Assembly (NCBI RefSeq): GCF_000230975.2
Contig: NC_021172.1
Span: 1,612,001-1,676,000 of the forward strand
Length of the DNA: 64,000 nucleotides
Reading direction: 5' to 3'
From: Hyphomicrobium denitrificans 1NES1
Lineage (GTDB): Bacteria > Pseudomonadota > Alphaproteobacteria > Rhizobiales > Hyphomicrobiaceae
The notes under the pieces are model-generated. The model worked only from the letters and a program-made list of their open reading frames with translations, searched no databases and was not told where the DNA came from. Below, piece after piece: positions 1-9,593 of this stretch. The position numbers were made by a program, and so were the translations under genes. How positions within the stretch are numbered: position 1 is the stretch's first letter; each line of letters opens with the position of its first letter.

Positions 1-29
1 CTTCGCCGGGTGAAACTGATTTGCTCACT

Positions 30-911
30 TTACCCTCGATGGTTTGAGCTAATTCTTTCTGCCACTGCCTTGGTCATCGCGACGAGATCGGGAAGTGCGT
101 TGCCGTATTTTTCCCGTGCTGACCGAAAAGCCCCTGGCCCAGGATGCGCGGCGGCATTCTGAAGTGCCGTAGCGTAGGGCACCGGACGCGGGATTGCGTT
201 CAGCTCGTATAACCCTTGTTTGATGTGATGAAGCATCTCCCGCTGGGTTGTATTCGTCGCGTGGTACTGTGTGATCAACGGATGAACTCGCACTTGGGAA
301 GCAAGGTCGAGATCGTCAGCCAATATGAACTTCAGAAAATCCGTCAGCGTAGAATACGCATTCGTCTCTAAGCTGGTTGGCATGACAATATGCTGCGCCA
401 ATCTCATTCCCGTTAGACCCAGTGCACCCGGACCTGCTGGGCAGTCTATCAGGACGACATCGTAGTTGGACTCGATGTGGTGTAATTCGGCACGTAGCGC
501 GTTCGACAACAAAACATCCAATCGATCCTTTCGTCGTTTTTTTCGTGTGGCGTGCTCGAAATCCGGAAGGGCACCCAGCAGTTCATGGTTGGATGGTATG
601 ATGTCGATGAGACCGGGCTGGCGACTCCGAAGCTCCACCAAATCCCCCGCCGCTACCCGGTGCCCTGCGAGACGGATGCTTTCTCCTTTTTGAAATGATT
701 GCAGAATGGTGCCGAGTCCAATCTGTCGTCTCTGAAGCTCATGCTCGGCCGCGATGCCGAGCAATGCCTTCGTGACGCCGGCCTGAGGATCGGCATCGAT
801 GACCAGTATGCGGGCGCCGTACGTTAGCGCCAACCCGTCGGCGAGCATCATTGTCGTAAGAGACTTGCCGACGCCTCCTTTCGGGTTCGCAATCGCCACG
901 ATGATGCTCAT
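30..911 (-). CDS. ParA/MinD-family ATPase
   Basis: This 293-residue protein is a ParA/Soj-type P-loop ATPase. It has the deviant Walker A loop KGGVGKS at residues 11-17, including the family's signature lysine at 11, a switch I/A' segment LVIDADPQ at 36-43, and a Walker B-like strand VVLIDCPAG near residue 150. Family members dimerise on ATP and usually position plasmids, chromosomes or protein complexes. No ParB, replication gene or parS repeat is visible within the window. Its ATG overlaps the stop of the upstream nuclease-like gene by four bases (ATGA at 908-911), so the two are almost certainly co-transcribed and translationally coupled. Base composition looks lower in GC than the core genes downstream, suggesting an accessory origin. 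The family call is firm, but the cellular role is unknown. Confidence 0.93.
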   Translation of the reverse strand: MSIIVAIANPKGGVGKSLTTMMLADGLALTYGARILVIDADPQAGVTKALLGIAAEHELQRRQIGLGTILQSFQKGESIRLAGHRVAAGDLVELRSRQPGLIDIIPSNHELLGALPDFEHATRKKRRKDRLDVLLSNALRAELHHIESNYDVVLIDCPAGPGALGLTGMRLAQHIVMPTSLETNAYSTLTDFLKFILADDLDLASQVRVHPLITQYHATNTTQREMLHHIKQGLYELNAIPRPVPYATALQNAAAHPGPGAFRSAREKYGNALPDLVAMTKAVAERISSNHRG

Positions 912-1456
912 CGCCGTAATTCCGTGATCCAGCCGAGCAGCTTTGTGCGATCGCTCTGCGAAAGCCGAGTTTCAACAAATTCGTCGAATGCGTCCGCTGC
1001 CGGCTCATGACGACGAGCAGGCAGATGCAAAACATACGACCTGAGATCGCACGCATCACTGAACGTAATCAGGCCTACTCCGTAGTGCGAGCAACGTGAA
1101 AGGATGATCGAACACTCGTCGCGGGCTTCGTCCCAATCCTCAGTGTGCCAGACCAGATACGTGAAATTGACGAGCGAAGTATGGTTCAATGCCTCGTGCA
1201 CGGACTGGACGGTGCACGATCCTAGCGGCTTCACTTCAAAGCCGTGCAGGTCGATCCTCCAGGTAATTCCATACTTCTGTCGAGACAGGCTGATCATGCA
1301 GAGGTCGGATTTCGACCATGTACCTGTCGAGTTTCCCCCCGCATTCGCCGTGATGGCTGTTATGTGGCGAAGATCCCCACGGGCCGGCTGCAACCGATCC
1401 CTGAAGCGGACCTCCAGATAGTTGTATACGGGCTCGTAAAGATCACGCTCGAGCAT
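908..1456 (-). CDS. hypothetical protein with PD-(D/E)XK nuclease-like motif
   Basis: A 182-residue protein of no family I can name. The spacing of Glu3, Asp51, Glu74-Val-Lys76 and Gln84 resembles the PD-(D/E)XK nuclease core: an acidic N-terminal helix residue, then S-K-S-D51, then F-E-V-K-P at 73-77, followed by a helix with QSVHEAL. The segment after it (LVNFTYLVWH, GVGLITFSD) fits the later strands of that fold. It has no signal peptide or membrane segment. It is the first gene of a two-gene unit and overlaps the ParA gene by four bases. The nuclease assignment is inferred from motif spacing only. It could also be a catalytically dead member or an unrelated alpha/beta protein. Confidence 0.75.
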   Translation of the reverse strand: MLERDLYEPVYNYLEVRFRDRLQPARGDLRHITAITANAGGNSTGTWSKSDLCMISLSRQKYGITWRIDLHGFEVKPLGSCTVQSVHEALNHTSLVNFTYLVWHTEDWDEARDECSIILSRCSHYGVGLITFSDACDLRSYVLHLPARRHEPAADAFDEFVETRLSQSDRTKLLGWITELRR

Positions 1457-1674
1457 GCGGAAACGCCCCCACCATATTCCGGCGCAACCATAGGGACGGA
1501 ACGTCTATATGGCCAGAGGACTGGCAGCGAGGCAGCCGGACCTGCCCCTCCTAATACTCCAATGTTTGGGGGCCGCCGGATAAATATCGATCTGGCTCCT
1601 AAAGCCGCGCCCACCGGTAGATCGACCCGGTCGCCCTCCATGCGTGGGATGGATCGCGGGATGCAGCTGCATTG

Positions 1675-1690
1675 CATGAACATTTTCATG
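1675..1690. promoter_or_regulatory. inverted repeat, possible operator
   Basis: Arms CATGAA and TTCATG are separated by four bases (CATT). It lies about 220 bases upstream of the nuclease-like gene start, with AT-rich flanks, and could be an operator. Six-base arms occur by chance often enough that confidence is low. Confidence 0.25.
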
Positions 1691-1885
1691 AACCGGCAAG
1701 CAGTTAAGTGCATCCGGCTGCCGCATGATCCGAGATTTGGCTTCGCCCGCAATGACCTCGCAGGCGCTAGAATGAAAACGGCGTATGCAGCCCGGCTCTG
1801 GTTATCTCCGCGAGACTTGCTGCGCGAAATGCGGCTGAGAAAATAATGCTGCTTTATTCTGAGACATTCCCATGGACGAAAGTAA

Positions 1886-1910
1886 AAAGGGGCTCGAATT
1901 GAGCCCCTTT
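1886..1910 (-). terminator. Rho-independent terminator
   Basis: A ten-base perfect stem (AAAGGGGCTC / GAGCCCCTTT) with a five-base loop. Read on the minus strand it is followed by a run of T and sits 26 bases past the stop of the outer-membrane protein gene, so it should end that transcript. Confidence 0.85.
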
Positions 1911-1935
1911 CCGCAAATGACGTCGGTGGTCGGCT

Positions 1936-2724
1936 TTACTTCAGAGGAACGATGGGCGCCTCGCGGCGCAGGTCGCCGATGTGATAGGTGAAGCCAACGC
2001 GCGCGACCCAGAAATTATCATCCCAGTGAGATCTCGACGTACAGGATACTTCGCAGTCCGGTAATGTGTAGGTGTGATCTTGCGAGCCAAGATCTATGTA
2101 GAGCGCATCGGCGCGGATCGACCACGGACCATTGCGAAGGAACTCAACACCGCCGCCCGCTGTCCAACCGTATTCGGTGTTGCTATCTGTTCGCGAAAAG
2201 CCAGGCCCAGTGTCGGAAAAGCTGTGCTCGATATCCGCATAGGCTAAACCGCCTGTTGCATAGATCAGTATGTTGTCCATCTGCACGATGCCGAGACGGC
2301 CGCGAAGAGTCCCGAACCAATTCATGCTGGTCTTAAATGATGCCGTTCCAGTTTCATTGCTGCATTCGGCGCAAGAATAATCCAGGTGCGAGTCTGTATC
2401 GGCTTGGAAATAGTTGAAATCCGATTCAATGCCGAACAGAACGCGGCCGCACTGTACGTTGTAGCCGCTGTGCGTGCCGATTGTGAACGCCGCGCCATTA
2501 TCGCTGAACGAGCCACCTTCCCCAGTGCTGACGTCCTGACTCGACCGCAAGCTGCCGCCGCCGATCTGCGCGCCCAAATAGGCGCCTGAGAAAGCCCCCC
2601 CGACGCAGCGGCCGGCCTCCGCAAGAGGCGCCGCCGCATCTTTCAGACTCCCGTCCGCGCGGGCGTCAACGGCGCCAAAAGACAAGGCGCCCAGCACCGC
2701 CAGCGCATAAATAAACTTCTTCAT
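1936..2724 (-). CDS. outer-membrane beta-barrel (porin-family, Omp25/31-like) protein
   Basis: A 262-residue secreted protein. I chose the ATG at 2724, not an upstream GTG/ATG-like start, because GGAGGGG lies five bases before it and the resulting N terminus is a clean signal peptide ending in ...VDARA/DG (about residues 1-24). The mature part has the alternating hydrophobic pattern of an eight-stranded barrel: GAYLGAQIGGG, FGIESDFNYF, TLRGRLGI, YATGGLAYAD, GWTAGGGVEF, RADALYIDLG, and a final strand WVARVGFTYHIG. Four Cys residues in the loops (YSCAEC and DCEVSC) could form disulfides. Members of this family are abundant surface proteins in alphaproteobacteria. The gene is monocistronic, with its own terminator downstream. 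The ligand, if any, is unknown. Confidence 0.9.
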   Translation of the reverse strand: MKKFIYALAVLGALSFGAVDARADGSLKDAAAPLAEAGRCVGGAFSGAYLGAQIGGGSLRSSQDVSTGEGGSFSDNGAAFTIGTHSGYNVQCGRVLFGIESDFNYFQADTDSHLDYSCAECSNETGTASFKTSMNWFGTLRGRLGIVQMDNILIYATGGLAYADIEHSFSDTGPGFSRTDSNTEYGWTAGGGVEFLRNGPWSIRADALYIDLGSQDHTYTLPDCEVSCTSRSHWDDNFWVARVGFTYHIGDLRREAPIVPLK

Positions 2725-3406
2725 TGCAACCCCTCCGTCATTCACCCATGCCGCCAAGCCCCGCTCCCTCGCGGCTTCCGGCGACTCACAATATTTCTAG
2801 GGTGAGAGAGGCGGGTGATTCGCGGCGGGCGTCGAGGTCCAATGTTAAAACGACCGTTGTTCAGGTGCCTGCCGTGGCGTGAAGCTCACGCTTTTGCCCA
2901 ACACTATCTGCCGGAAGCCGACAAGATGGGGCTTGCACCGGCTGGAATCGGACTTTTGCTCTGGACAGTGACTTAGGGTTTCCCGCGCGTGCTGCTGAGA
3001 TAGCTTCGGGCAGCGCGATACGCCATCCACGCCACGAAAACCGGCGACGCTAGAACAAGCAATGTCACGTCGGACGCCAAGCCGATGCTTCGCAAAACAA
3101 AACGTGAAACACCTGAGCGTTGCCGGGGAGAGTACTCGTGAGCCAACATGGAAGCTTCATCCGGCGCTGAACTATTTTCTGCGCTTAGCCCTTTCCGTTC
3201 AAATGCCGGTGCTCGTTGCCGCCTCGGCGCATTGAAGCGCCACGCTCGACTTCGAAGGAGCAATCGAATTCGGCGAGGCATGTTTGAACTTCGGGACTTT
3301 ACTCTTGACGGGACCACCACATCCCGACCTCCAGCCGTCATTCGAGGTCATAAACCCCGGCAACGCGGCCTGGTTCCACGAAAGGTCTATCATGCGATTT
3401 AATCGC
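2725..3406. other. intergenic region, one doubtful small ORF
   Basis: About 680 bases between the outer-membrane protein gene and enolase. Apart from one possible 58-codon frame on the minus strand (2973-3149), I see no gene, tRNA or strong repeat. It should hold the promoter of the outer-membrane gene on its left side and the 3' end of the enolase transcript on its right. Confidence 0.5.
2973..3149 (-). CDS. possible small single-span membrane protein
   Basis: A possible 58-residue protein beginning MLAHEYSPRQR, with a hydrophobic stretch SDVTLLVLASPVFVAWMAY and a basic C-terminal tail, the layout of a small inner-membrane protein. No clear ribosome-binding site precedes the ATG, and the same frame stays open upstream with low-complexity Arg-rich sequence that does not look coding. 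It is unrecognised and may be spurious. Confidence 0.3.
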   Translation of the reverse strand: MLAHEYSPRQRSGVSRFVLRSIGLASDVTLLVLASPVFVAWMAYRAARSYLSSTRGKP

Positions 3407-4765
<1,359 letters not shown>

Positions 4766-4846
4766 CTATTATGACGTGAGGCAAAGTCCTGCCGGGCGAT
4801 GCCCCCCTACCCGAACGGCTAGTTAACGGCGAGAGGAACCGGATTC

Positions 4847-5206
4847 ATGGCAGAGGCTAAGACATGGACGGGAGGCTGCCACTGTGGCCGGGTTCGCTAC
4901 GAGGTCGAATCAGATCTCGAAAGTCTTGTCAGCTGCAATTGTTCCATTTGCCAGAAGCGGGGTTCGATATTGGCGTTTGTGCCGCAGTCGAAATTTCGGC
5001 TGCTTTCGGGGCAGGATGCTTTGACCGACTACCAGTTCAACAAGAAGGTCATCCACCACTTATTCTGCTCGACGTGCGGTGTAGCGTCGTTTGCCGAAGG
5101 CGAAAAGCCAGGCGGCGAACCAATGGTCGCGGTGAATGTGCGCTGCCTCGATGGGGTCGATGTTGCCGGGATGACACCCAGCCAGTTCGACGGAAGAAGT
5201 CTCTAA
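4847..5206 (+). CDS. GFA-fold (CENP-V/GFA) zinc protein
   Basis: A 119-residue protein of the GFA family, named for a glutathione-dependent formaldehyde-activating enzyme. The zinc ligands typical of the fold are visible: C11-H-C13, C30-N-C32 with C35, and C74-S-T-C77. The ATG at 4847 follows GAGAGGAA. Most members have no proven reaction, so formaldehyde chemistry should not be assumed. It lies three bases upstream of queC on the same strand, so the two probably share a transcript, but no functional link to queuosine synthesis is known to me. Confidence 0.9.
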   Translation: MAEAKTWTGGCHCGRVRYEVESDLESLVSCNCSICQKRGSILAFVPQSKFRLLSGQDALTDYQFNKKVIHHLFCSTCGVASFAEGEKPGGEPMVAVNVRCLDGVDVAGMTPSQFDGRSL

Positions 5207-5209
5207 GCC

Positions 5210-5908
5210 GTGCCCCAGTCGTCGGCCCTAGTCCTGTTTTCAGGCGGTCAGGATTCGACCGTGTGCCTCGCCTGGGCACTCGACCGCTACGAACGCGTGG
5301 AGACCCTCGGCTTCACGTACGGTCAGCGTCACGCCGTCGAGCTGGCGCAGCGGCCGATCATCCGCTCCGAGCTTGCGAAACGGCGAAACGGCTCGAAACT
5401 CGGCGCCGACGTCGTTCTCGATTTGCCGGCGCTTGAGAGCATCAGCGATACGGCCCTGACGCGCGAAACCGAGATTACGTTCGCGGCAACCGGATTGCCG
5501 ACGACGTTCGTGCCGGGTCGCAACCTCCTTTTTCTCACCTATGCGGCGGCGCTCGCCTATCGCCGCGGCATCGCGACACTCGTCGGCGGCATGTGTGAAA
5601 CGGATTTTTCCGGCTATCCCGATTGCCGCAACGCCACCATTCAAGCACTCGCGCAGGCGCTCTCTCTCGGGCTCGATACGCATCTCGAAATCGAAACGCC
5701 GCTGATGTTCATCGACAAGGCGGCGACATGGGAACTCGCCGGCAAGCTCGGCGGCCGAGATCTGATCGACCTGATCATCGAAGATACGCACACGTGCTAT
5801 CTCGGCGACCGTTCGCATCGCCACACGTGGGGTTACGGCTGCGGAACATGCCCGGCCTGCGAGCTTCGCGCCAAAGGATGGAACGAATGGCAAGCCCGCA
5901 CGATCTGA
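5210..5908 (+). CDS. queC: 7-cyano-7-deazaguanine (preQ0) synthase
   Basis: QueC converts 7-carboxy-7-deazaguanine to preQ0 with ATP and ammonia. The 232-residue protein has the PP-loop SGGQDS at residues 11-16, the YGQRH motif after the second strand, PGRNLLFL, and a C-terminal zinc-binding cysteine set (TCYLGDR ... [10 protein letters not shown]). It starts with GTG at 5210, directly after the stop of the GFA gene. Its end overlaps the next small gene by 22 bases in another frame. The queE and queF genes lie within 2.2 kb, giving a broken queuosine cluster. Confidence 0.97.
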   Translation: MPQSSALVLFSGGQDSTVCLAWALDRYERVETLGFTYGQRHAVELAQRPIIRSELAKRRNGSKLGADVVLDLPALESISDTALTRETEITFAATGLPTTFVPGRNLLFLTYAAALAYRRGIATLVGGMCETDFSGYPDCRNATIQALAQALSLGLDTHLEIETPLMFIDKAATWELAGKLGGRDLIDLIIEDTHTCYLGDRSHRHTWGYGCGTCPACELRAKGWNEWQARTI

Positions 5909-6132
5909 AACGCGGCGTCGGGCTGGCCCTCGAAGGCGATTGGGATGGAGCGCATGCGATCGCTCAGCAGAATGAATCCGACCCGCTTTTCTGCTGGTTG
6001 CATGCATGCCTTCATAAAATCGAAGGCGATCATGGTAACAGCCGGTATTGGTACGCCAAGGCTGGTCGACGGTTCGAGGATTTCACCAAGGCAGAGGACG
6101 AACTCGGGGCCATTCTTGCCTCGCTGACCTGA
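5887..6132 (+). CDS. small conserved hypothetical protein
   Basis: An 81-residue soluble protein beginning [10 protein letters not shown]. It has the composition of a real small helical protein ([12 protein letters not shown], then a segment with H-x-I-E-G-D and N-S-R-Y-W-Y). The ATG at 5887 lies inside the last codons of queC, with a 22-base overlap that implies translational coupling. I believe similar short proteins occur in other alphaproteobacteria, but I cannot name a family. It has no membrane segment or catalytic motif. Confidence 0.75.
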   Translation: MASPHDLKRGVGLALEGDWDGAHAIAQQNESDPLFCWLHACLHKIEGDHGNSRYWYAKAGRRFEDFTKAEDELGAILASLT

Positions 6133-6138
6133 AGAAAA

Positions 6139-6651
6139 TCAGAATTCGAAGATCAGACAGGTTGTAGTGGCGTGAGCCAGCAGCTTGCCGTTCGCGTCAG
6201 TCAACCGGCCTTCCGCCGTGGCGCCGCGCCGTCCCCGGCTCATCAGGACCCCCTCCGCCCTGACCGGCCCTGTTTCCTTCGTCACGGGGCGGAGCAACGA
6301 CACTTTGAACTCCATGGTCGTAAACCCCGTACCCTTCGGAAGTGTGGAAAGCACAGCGCAAGCCATGCAGGAATCAAGGAGCGTGGCGGTATATCCTGCG
6401 TGCACCGTCCCGATCGCATTGTAGTGCTCGATGCGCGGCGTGGAAGCGAAAACGGCCCTCCCCTTCTCCACATCGTTCAGGCTGAGGGCCAGCGTCTTGG
6501 CGATAGGCATTCCCGGCAAGTCGCCGCGCTGCATTTTCTGAAGGTATTCCAGCCCCGACATCGAGGCGAGGAGCTCAGGGCTGACGATACCCGTATCTGC
6601 GGGCGAATGGGTGCTTTCTGTCATACGAGCGTCCGCGGCCTCGGCTATCAT
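6139..6651 (-). CDS. PaaI-family hotdog thioesterase
   Basis: A 170-residue hotdog-fold acyl-CoA thioesterase. The segment H-Y-N-A-I-G-T-V-H-A-G-Y with the following helix TATLLDSCMA is the PaaI/HGG-type active-site helix, and the strands TTMEFKVSLLRPV and GATAEGRLTD complete the fold. Family members hydrolyse aromatic or acyl-CoA esters. The substrate here cannot be read from sequence. The start at 6651 is uncertain; an in-frame ATG at 6624 would remove nine residues, and neither has a strong ribosome-binding site. It is convergent with the small gene downstream of queC. Confidence 0.9.
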   Translation of the reverse strand: MIAEAADARMTESTHSPADTGIVSPELLASMSGLEYLQKMQRGDLPGMPIAKTLALSLNDVEKGRAVFASTPRIEHYNAIGTVHAGYTATLLDSCMACAVLSTLPKGTGFTTMEFKVSLLRPVTKETGPVRAEGVLMSRGRRGATAEGRLTDANGKLLAHATTTCLIFEF

Positions 6652-6776
6652 GATTGATGGGACGGGACCCCGCCACCGCTGAGACGTAATCCCTCTTTCC
6701 GACCGGCTTCAATGCGACGATGCGCAAGGCTGCGCCTTAACTTGACTTGCCGGGCCCGCGGCCTAGGTATCGCGCC

Positions 6777-7403
6777 ATGTATTCCGTCAAGGAAATTTTC
6801 TACACTCTCCAGGGGGAAGGCGCGAACGCTGGCCGGCCGGCCGTATTTTGCCGGTTCGCGGGCTGCAACCTGTGGACCGGCCGTGAGGCGGATCGGGCGA
6901 AGGCCATCTGCCAATTCTGCGATACGGATTTTGTCGGCACCGACGGAGACGGGGGCGGCCGCTTTCAGGCGGCAGACGCTGTGGCGCGAGCGTGCCGAGC
7001 CGCCTGTCTGTCGGATGGCGAAATGCTGGTTGTGCTGACCGGCGGCGAACCAATGCTGCAGGTCGACCAAGAACTGGTGGACGCTCTCCACGCGAGCGGT
7101 TTTACGGTCGCGATCGAGACCAACGGCACCCTGCCTGTGCTCGACACGATCGACTGGATCTGCGTCTCGCCCAAAGCCGGGTCGGAACTGAAGCAAAGGC
7201 ACGGCCAGGAACTGAAGCTCGTCTATCCGCAAGACGGTATCGATCCGGCTCAGTACCTTGACCTCGCATTCGAGCAACGGTTCCTGCAACCGATGGACGG
7301 GCCACAACGCGAAGCCAATACGCAGGCAGCGGTGGCCTATTGCAAGGCAAACCCGGCCTGGAGGTTGTCACTGCAGACCCACAAGTTGCTCGGTATTCCT
7401 TAA
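6777..7403 (+). CDS. queE: 7-carboxy-7-deazaguanine synthase
   Basis: QueE is the radical-SAM enzyme that turns 6-carboxy-5,6,7,8-tetrahydropterin into 7-carboxy-7-deazaguanine. The 208-residue protein has the expanded cluster-binding motif C30-x14-C45-xx-C48 seen in one QueE subgroup, preceded by LQGEGANAGRPAVFCR and followed by TGGEPMLQ. I start it at 6777 (MYSVKEIFYTLQ), which is where homology to QueE begins. Directly after its stop come a nine-base hairpin and a short queD-like frame, then queF. Confidence 0.96.
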   Translation: MYSVKEIFYTLQGEGANAGRPAVFCRFAGCNLWTGREADRAKAICQFCDTDFVGTDGDGGGRFQAADAVARACRAACLSDGEMLVVLTGGEPMLQVDQELVDALHASGFTVAIETNGTLPVLDTIDWICVSPKAGSELKQRHGQELKLVYPQDGIDPAQYLDLAFEQRFLQPMDGPQREANTQAAVAYCKANPAWRLSLQTHKLLGIP

Positions 7404-7415
7404 TTATCGCAGCCT

Positions 7416-7436
7416 TTCGCGGCAGCTTGCCGCGAA
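7416..7436 (+). terminator. hairpin after queE
   Basis: A nine-base perfect stem TTCGCGGCA / TGCCGCGAA with a three-base loop, 12 bases past the queE stop. No T-run follows, so it may be a weak terminator, an RNA-processing or stability element, or a leftover repeat. Confidence 0.5.
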
Positions 7437-7489
7437 GGTTGCAGCCTGGCGGAGTGGCGCCTCTGGCCAAAATCCCTTATTCAGCGCAC

Positions 7490-7558
7490 ATGCGAATTTA
7501 TAAAGACTTCAGGTTCGAGGCCGCAAACCGCGGCTCGCTGCGGAGTAAGATGCGATGA
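7490..7558 (+). pseudogene. queD N-terminal stub (remnant of 6-carboxytetrahydropterin synthase)
   Basis: A 22-codon frame encoding MRIYKDFRFEAANRG... and ending at 7558. Its first dozen residues match the opening strand of QueD/6-pyruvoyl-tetrahydropterin synthase, typically M-[RK]-I-x-K-x-F-x-F-[ED]-A-A-H-R. The zinc His that should follow is Asn here, and the rest of the gene (the HGH motif and catalytic Cys) is absent. It sits exactly where queD would be expected, between queE and queF, and its stop overlaps the queF start (ATGA at 7555-7558). The best reading is a queD deletion remnant whose tail now serves as the queF leader. A chance resemblance is possible because only about 12 residues match. 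Confidence 0.5.
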
Positions 7559-8013
7559 CGCGCAAACCGCAGGTCAGACAGCTTGGCCGGAATGTCGCCT
7601 TACCTCACAATCCTGACGAAGCGGAACTTGAACGCGTCGCCAACCCGCACCCTGACACGCATTACGCGGCGAGGTTCACCGCACCCGAGTTCACGTCGCT
7701 CTGTCCGGTAACGGGGCAGCCCGACTTTGCACATCTCGTCATCGACTATGTGCCGGCTAAGTGGCTCGTCGAGAGCAAGTCGCTGAAGCTCTATCTCGCG
7801 TCGTTTCGCAACCACGGCGCGTTTCATGAGGATTGCACGGTTGCGATCGCCAAGCGCATCTCCGATCTGATCGAACCGCACTATCTTAGGATCGGCGGAT
7901 ATTGGTATCCGCGCGGCGGCATACCGATCGATGTGTTCTGGCAGACCGGAACACTGCCTAAAGACGTTTGGCTACCCGATCAGGGTGTTCAAACATATAG
8001 AGGACGAGGCTGA
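7555..8013 (+). CDS. queF: NADPH-dependent 7-cyano-7-deazaguanine reductase
   Basis: QueF reduces the preQ0 nitrile to the preQ1 amine with NADPH. This is the short, single-domain form (152 residues). Catalytic Cys50 and Asp57 lie in [10 protein letters not shown], and the NADPH-binding QueF motif [14 protein letters not shown] is followed by HEDC. The ATG at 7555 has GGAG nine bases upstream, inside the queD-like stub, whose stop overlaps it. With queC and queE it supplies preQ1 for tRNA queuosine. Confidence 0.97.
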   Translation: MTRKPQVRQLGRNVALPHNPDEAELERVANPHPDTHYAARFTAPEFTSLCPVTGQPDFAHLVIDYVPAKWLVESKSLKLYLASFRNHGAFHEDCTVAIAKRISDLIEPHYLRIGGYWYPRGGIPIDVFWQTGTLPKDVWLPDQGVQTYRGRG

Positions 8014-8024
8014 GCCTCGTCCTC
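8000..8024. terminator. near-perfect palindrome at the end of queF
   Basis: Twelve-base arms GAGGACGAGGCT / AGCCTCGTCCTC around one base, overlapping the queF stop codon. It lies between the convergent queF and His/Tyr-rich protein genes. It has no T-run on either side, so it is either a weak bidirectional terminator or an RNA 3'-end stabiliser. Confidence 0.5.
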
Positions 8025-8067
8025 CGCGGAAACTCCGTTTTCACCGGACAACCGGCGAGATCACGGA

Positions 8068-8334
8068 CTATCTCCAGCGCCGATGATGGCGCCAGTAATA
8101 CGGACGGTGGTGATGACGCCAATAATAATGGCGATGACGATACCGCCACGGCCGATAGTAGCGATGATGACGCCAATAGCGGCGGCGGTAGTAAGTTTTT
8201 TCGACAAGCGAGTTGCCGGCTTTCGCGCTCGATTGAAGAGCGGTGACGTTGTTGCCTATAGTGGCCGCTTGCGTACCGGTCGCGGCGAAGCCGAGACCCA
8301 GTGCGAAGGCGACAGCCAGAAGTAGATTACGCAT
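8068..8334 (-). CDS. secreted His/Tyr/Arg-rich small protein
   Basis: An 88-residue protein with a signal peptide (MRNLLLAVAFALGLGFAATGTQA, cleavage after about residue 23). A short linker follows, then a 40-residue C-terminal tail made almost only of Tyr, Arg, His and Trp (YRRRYWRHHRYYRPW and similar). The ATG has an excellent AGGAG site six bases upstream. Such tails occur on small periplasmic or extracellular proteins of Hyphomicrobiales. Metal or polyanion binding is plausible from composition, but no function is established. Codon-level repeats of the YWRHH type suggest growth by internal duplication. Confidence 0.85.
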   Translation of the reverse strand: MRNLLLAVAFALGLGFAATGTQAATIGNNVTALQSSAKAGNSLVEKTYYRRRYWRHHRYYRPWRYRHRHYYWRHHHRPYYWRHHRRWR

Positions 8335-8657
8335 TGATTTCTCCTAAGCTGGATGTGGCGCAAGCCTTGTCCGATAGACACCCGGTGACGATAACAACCG
8401 AGTTGCATAATCAAACGACTTGCTTCCTTCAAACTCCGCAGCACAAATTGCGCTGCGGCGTGTGTTCTAGGAGACGCCCAAGAACATAAGTGTTGAACTC
8501 ACCAACGCGCGTCATCCGTCGTTTTCACGTATCGTCGAAACAGATGCCGCCTTTGTGACGCCTGTCGACTATCTTTTGGTTTTTTGCTTGAACAACAGCT
8601 GAACGTGCGCGCGATATGACGACCGCTCGCGTGGCAATCTTCTCAGATGTGAAGAGT
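8335..8657. other. intergenic region
   Basis: About 320 bases upstream of the His/Tyr-rich gene and downstream of the pirin gene. No gene is convincing. It contains an inverted repeat at 8436-8458 with arms CCGCAGC / GCTGCGG, and should hold the promoter of the minus-strand secreted protein. Confidence 0.5.
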
Positions 8658-9593
8658 CTACGCCGGACGCGCGCGATCTTCGGGCAGCGGGATGAATTCC
8701 TGTTCATCTCCGGGGACGATTGCAAAGCGGCCCTGGCGCCAATCGTTCTTGGCTTCGTCAATGCGCTCTTTCGAACTCGATACGAAATTCCACCAGATAT
8801 GGCGCGGACCATCCATCGGCTCGCCGCCCAAGAGCATCAGACGCGCATTCGTCTCCGCTAAAATAGAAATACGGTCTCCCGGTTTGAAGACAAGTAGCTG
8901 ACCACTCTCGAAAACCTCGCCCGCGATATCGATGCGCCCCGACACGATGTAGACGGCGCGCTCGCCGTAATCGAGATCGAGCGGCAGCACGGCACCGGGC
9001 GCGAGCACGGCCTCCGCATAGAAGCAATCGTGCGGAAAGACTGCGGGAGACGTTTCGCCGTAAAGCGAACCGACGACCAGACGGACGCGTTTGCCCTCGC
9101 CCTCGAAACGCGGCAGCTCGCCGACTGCATGGTGAGCAAACGCCGGTTCGCCTTCCTCATGCGATTTCGGCAACGCCATCCAAGCCTGGATTCCGGAGAG
9201 ATTCTGACCAGCGGCGCGTTTCTCGACGGCCGTGCGCTCGGAATGAACGATACCGCGACCGGCGGTCATCAGATTGACGTCGCCCGGGCGGATCGCCAGT
9301 GCCGATCCAAGGCTGTCGCGGTGCATCATTTCGCCGTCGAACAGATACGTTACGGTTGCAAGGCCGATATGCGGATGCGGCCGCACGTCAACGCCCTGAC
9401 CCGACAGAAATTGCGCGGGTCCCATCTGATCGAAGAAGATGAAGGGTCCGACCATCTGCCGCTTCGCCGATGGCAGCGCGCGGCGCACTTCAAATCCGCC
9501 GAGGTCGTGCGCACGAGGGATGATGACATTCTCGATGGCATCGCACGACTTGGCATCGCCCGGAATGGGATCGTTATCGGTGAGCCAGCTCAT
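8658..9593 (-). CDS. pirin-family cupin protein
   Basis: A 311-residue double-cupin protein of the pirin family. The metal-binding motif of the N-terminal cupin is clear: [17 protein letters not shown] and later GRGIVHSE. The second cupin ([14 protein letters not shown] ... LVFKPGD) is followed by the typical LLGGEP and [13 protein letters not shown] segments. I use the ATG at 9593 because GGAAGGAG lies six bases before it. Some pirins oxidise quercetin and others modulate enzymes or redox responses. The substrate here is unknown. It stands alone on the minus strand. Confidence 0.93.
   Translation of the reverse strand: MSWLTDNDPIPGDAKSCDAIENVIIPRAHDLGGFEVRRALPSAKRQMVGPFIFFDQMGPAQFLSGQGVDVRPHPHIGLATVTYLFDGEMMHRDSLGSALAIRPGDVNLMTAGRGIVHSERTAVEKRAAGQNLSGIQAWMALPKSHEEGEPAFAHHAVGELPRFEGEGKRVRLVVGSLYGETSPAVFPHDCFYAEAVLAPGAVLPLDLDYGERAVYIVSGRIDIAGEVFESGQLLVFKPGDRISILAETNARLMLLGGEPMDGPRHIWWNFVSSSKERIDEAKNDWRQGRFAIVPGDEQEFIPLPEDRARPA

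Larger units (their letters stand above)
1457..1935. other. intergenic region without a convincing gene
   Basis: About 480 bases between the start of the ParA/nuclease-like unit and the end of the outer-membrane protein gene. Open frames here are short or have no protein-like composition. The only structures I see are an inverted repeat at 1675-1690 and the terminator hairpin at 1886-1910. The promoter of the ParA/nuclease-like unit should lie here, on the minus strand. Confidence 0.6.

Noticed and set aside
1244..1846. A 200-codon plus-strand frame near the ParA unit
   Set aside because: It overlaps the nuclease-like gene on the opposite strand, and its sequence has no regular hydrophobic pattern or ribosome-binding site.
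6652..6776. preQ1 riboswitch ahead of queE or queC
   Set aside because: I looked for the short H-type pseudoknot and its A-rich tail upstream of the que genes and saw no match.
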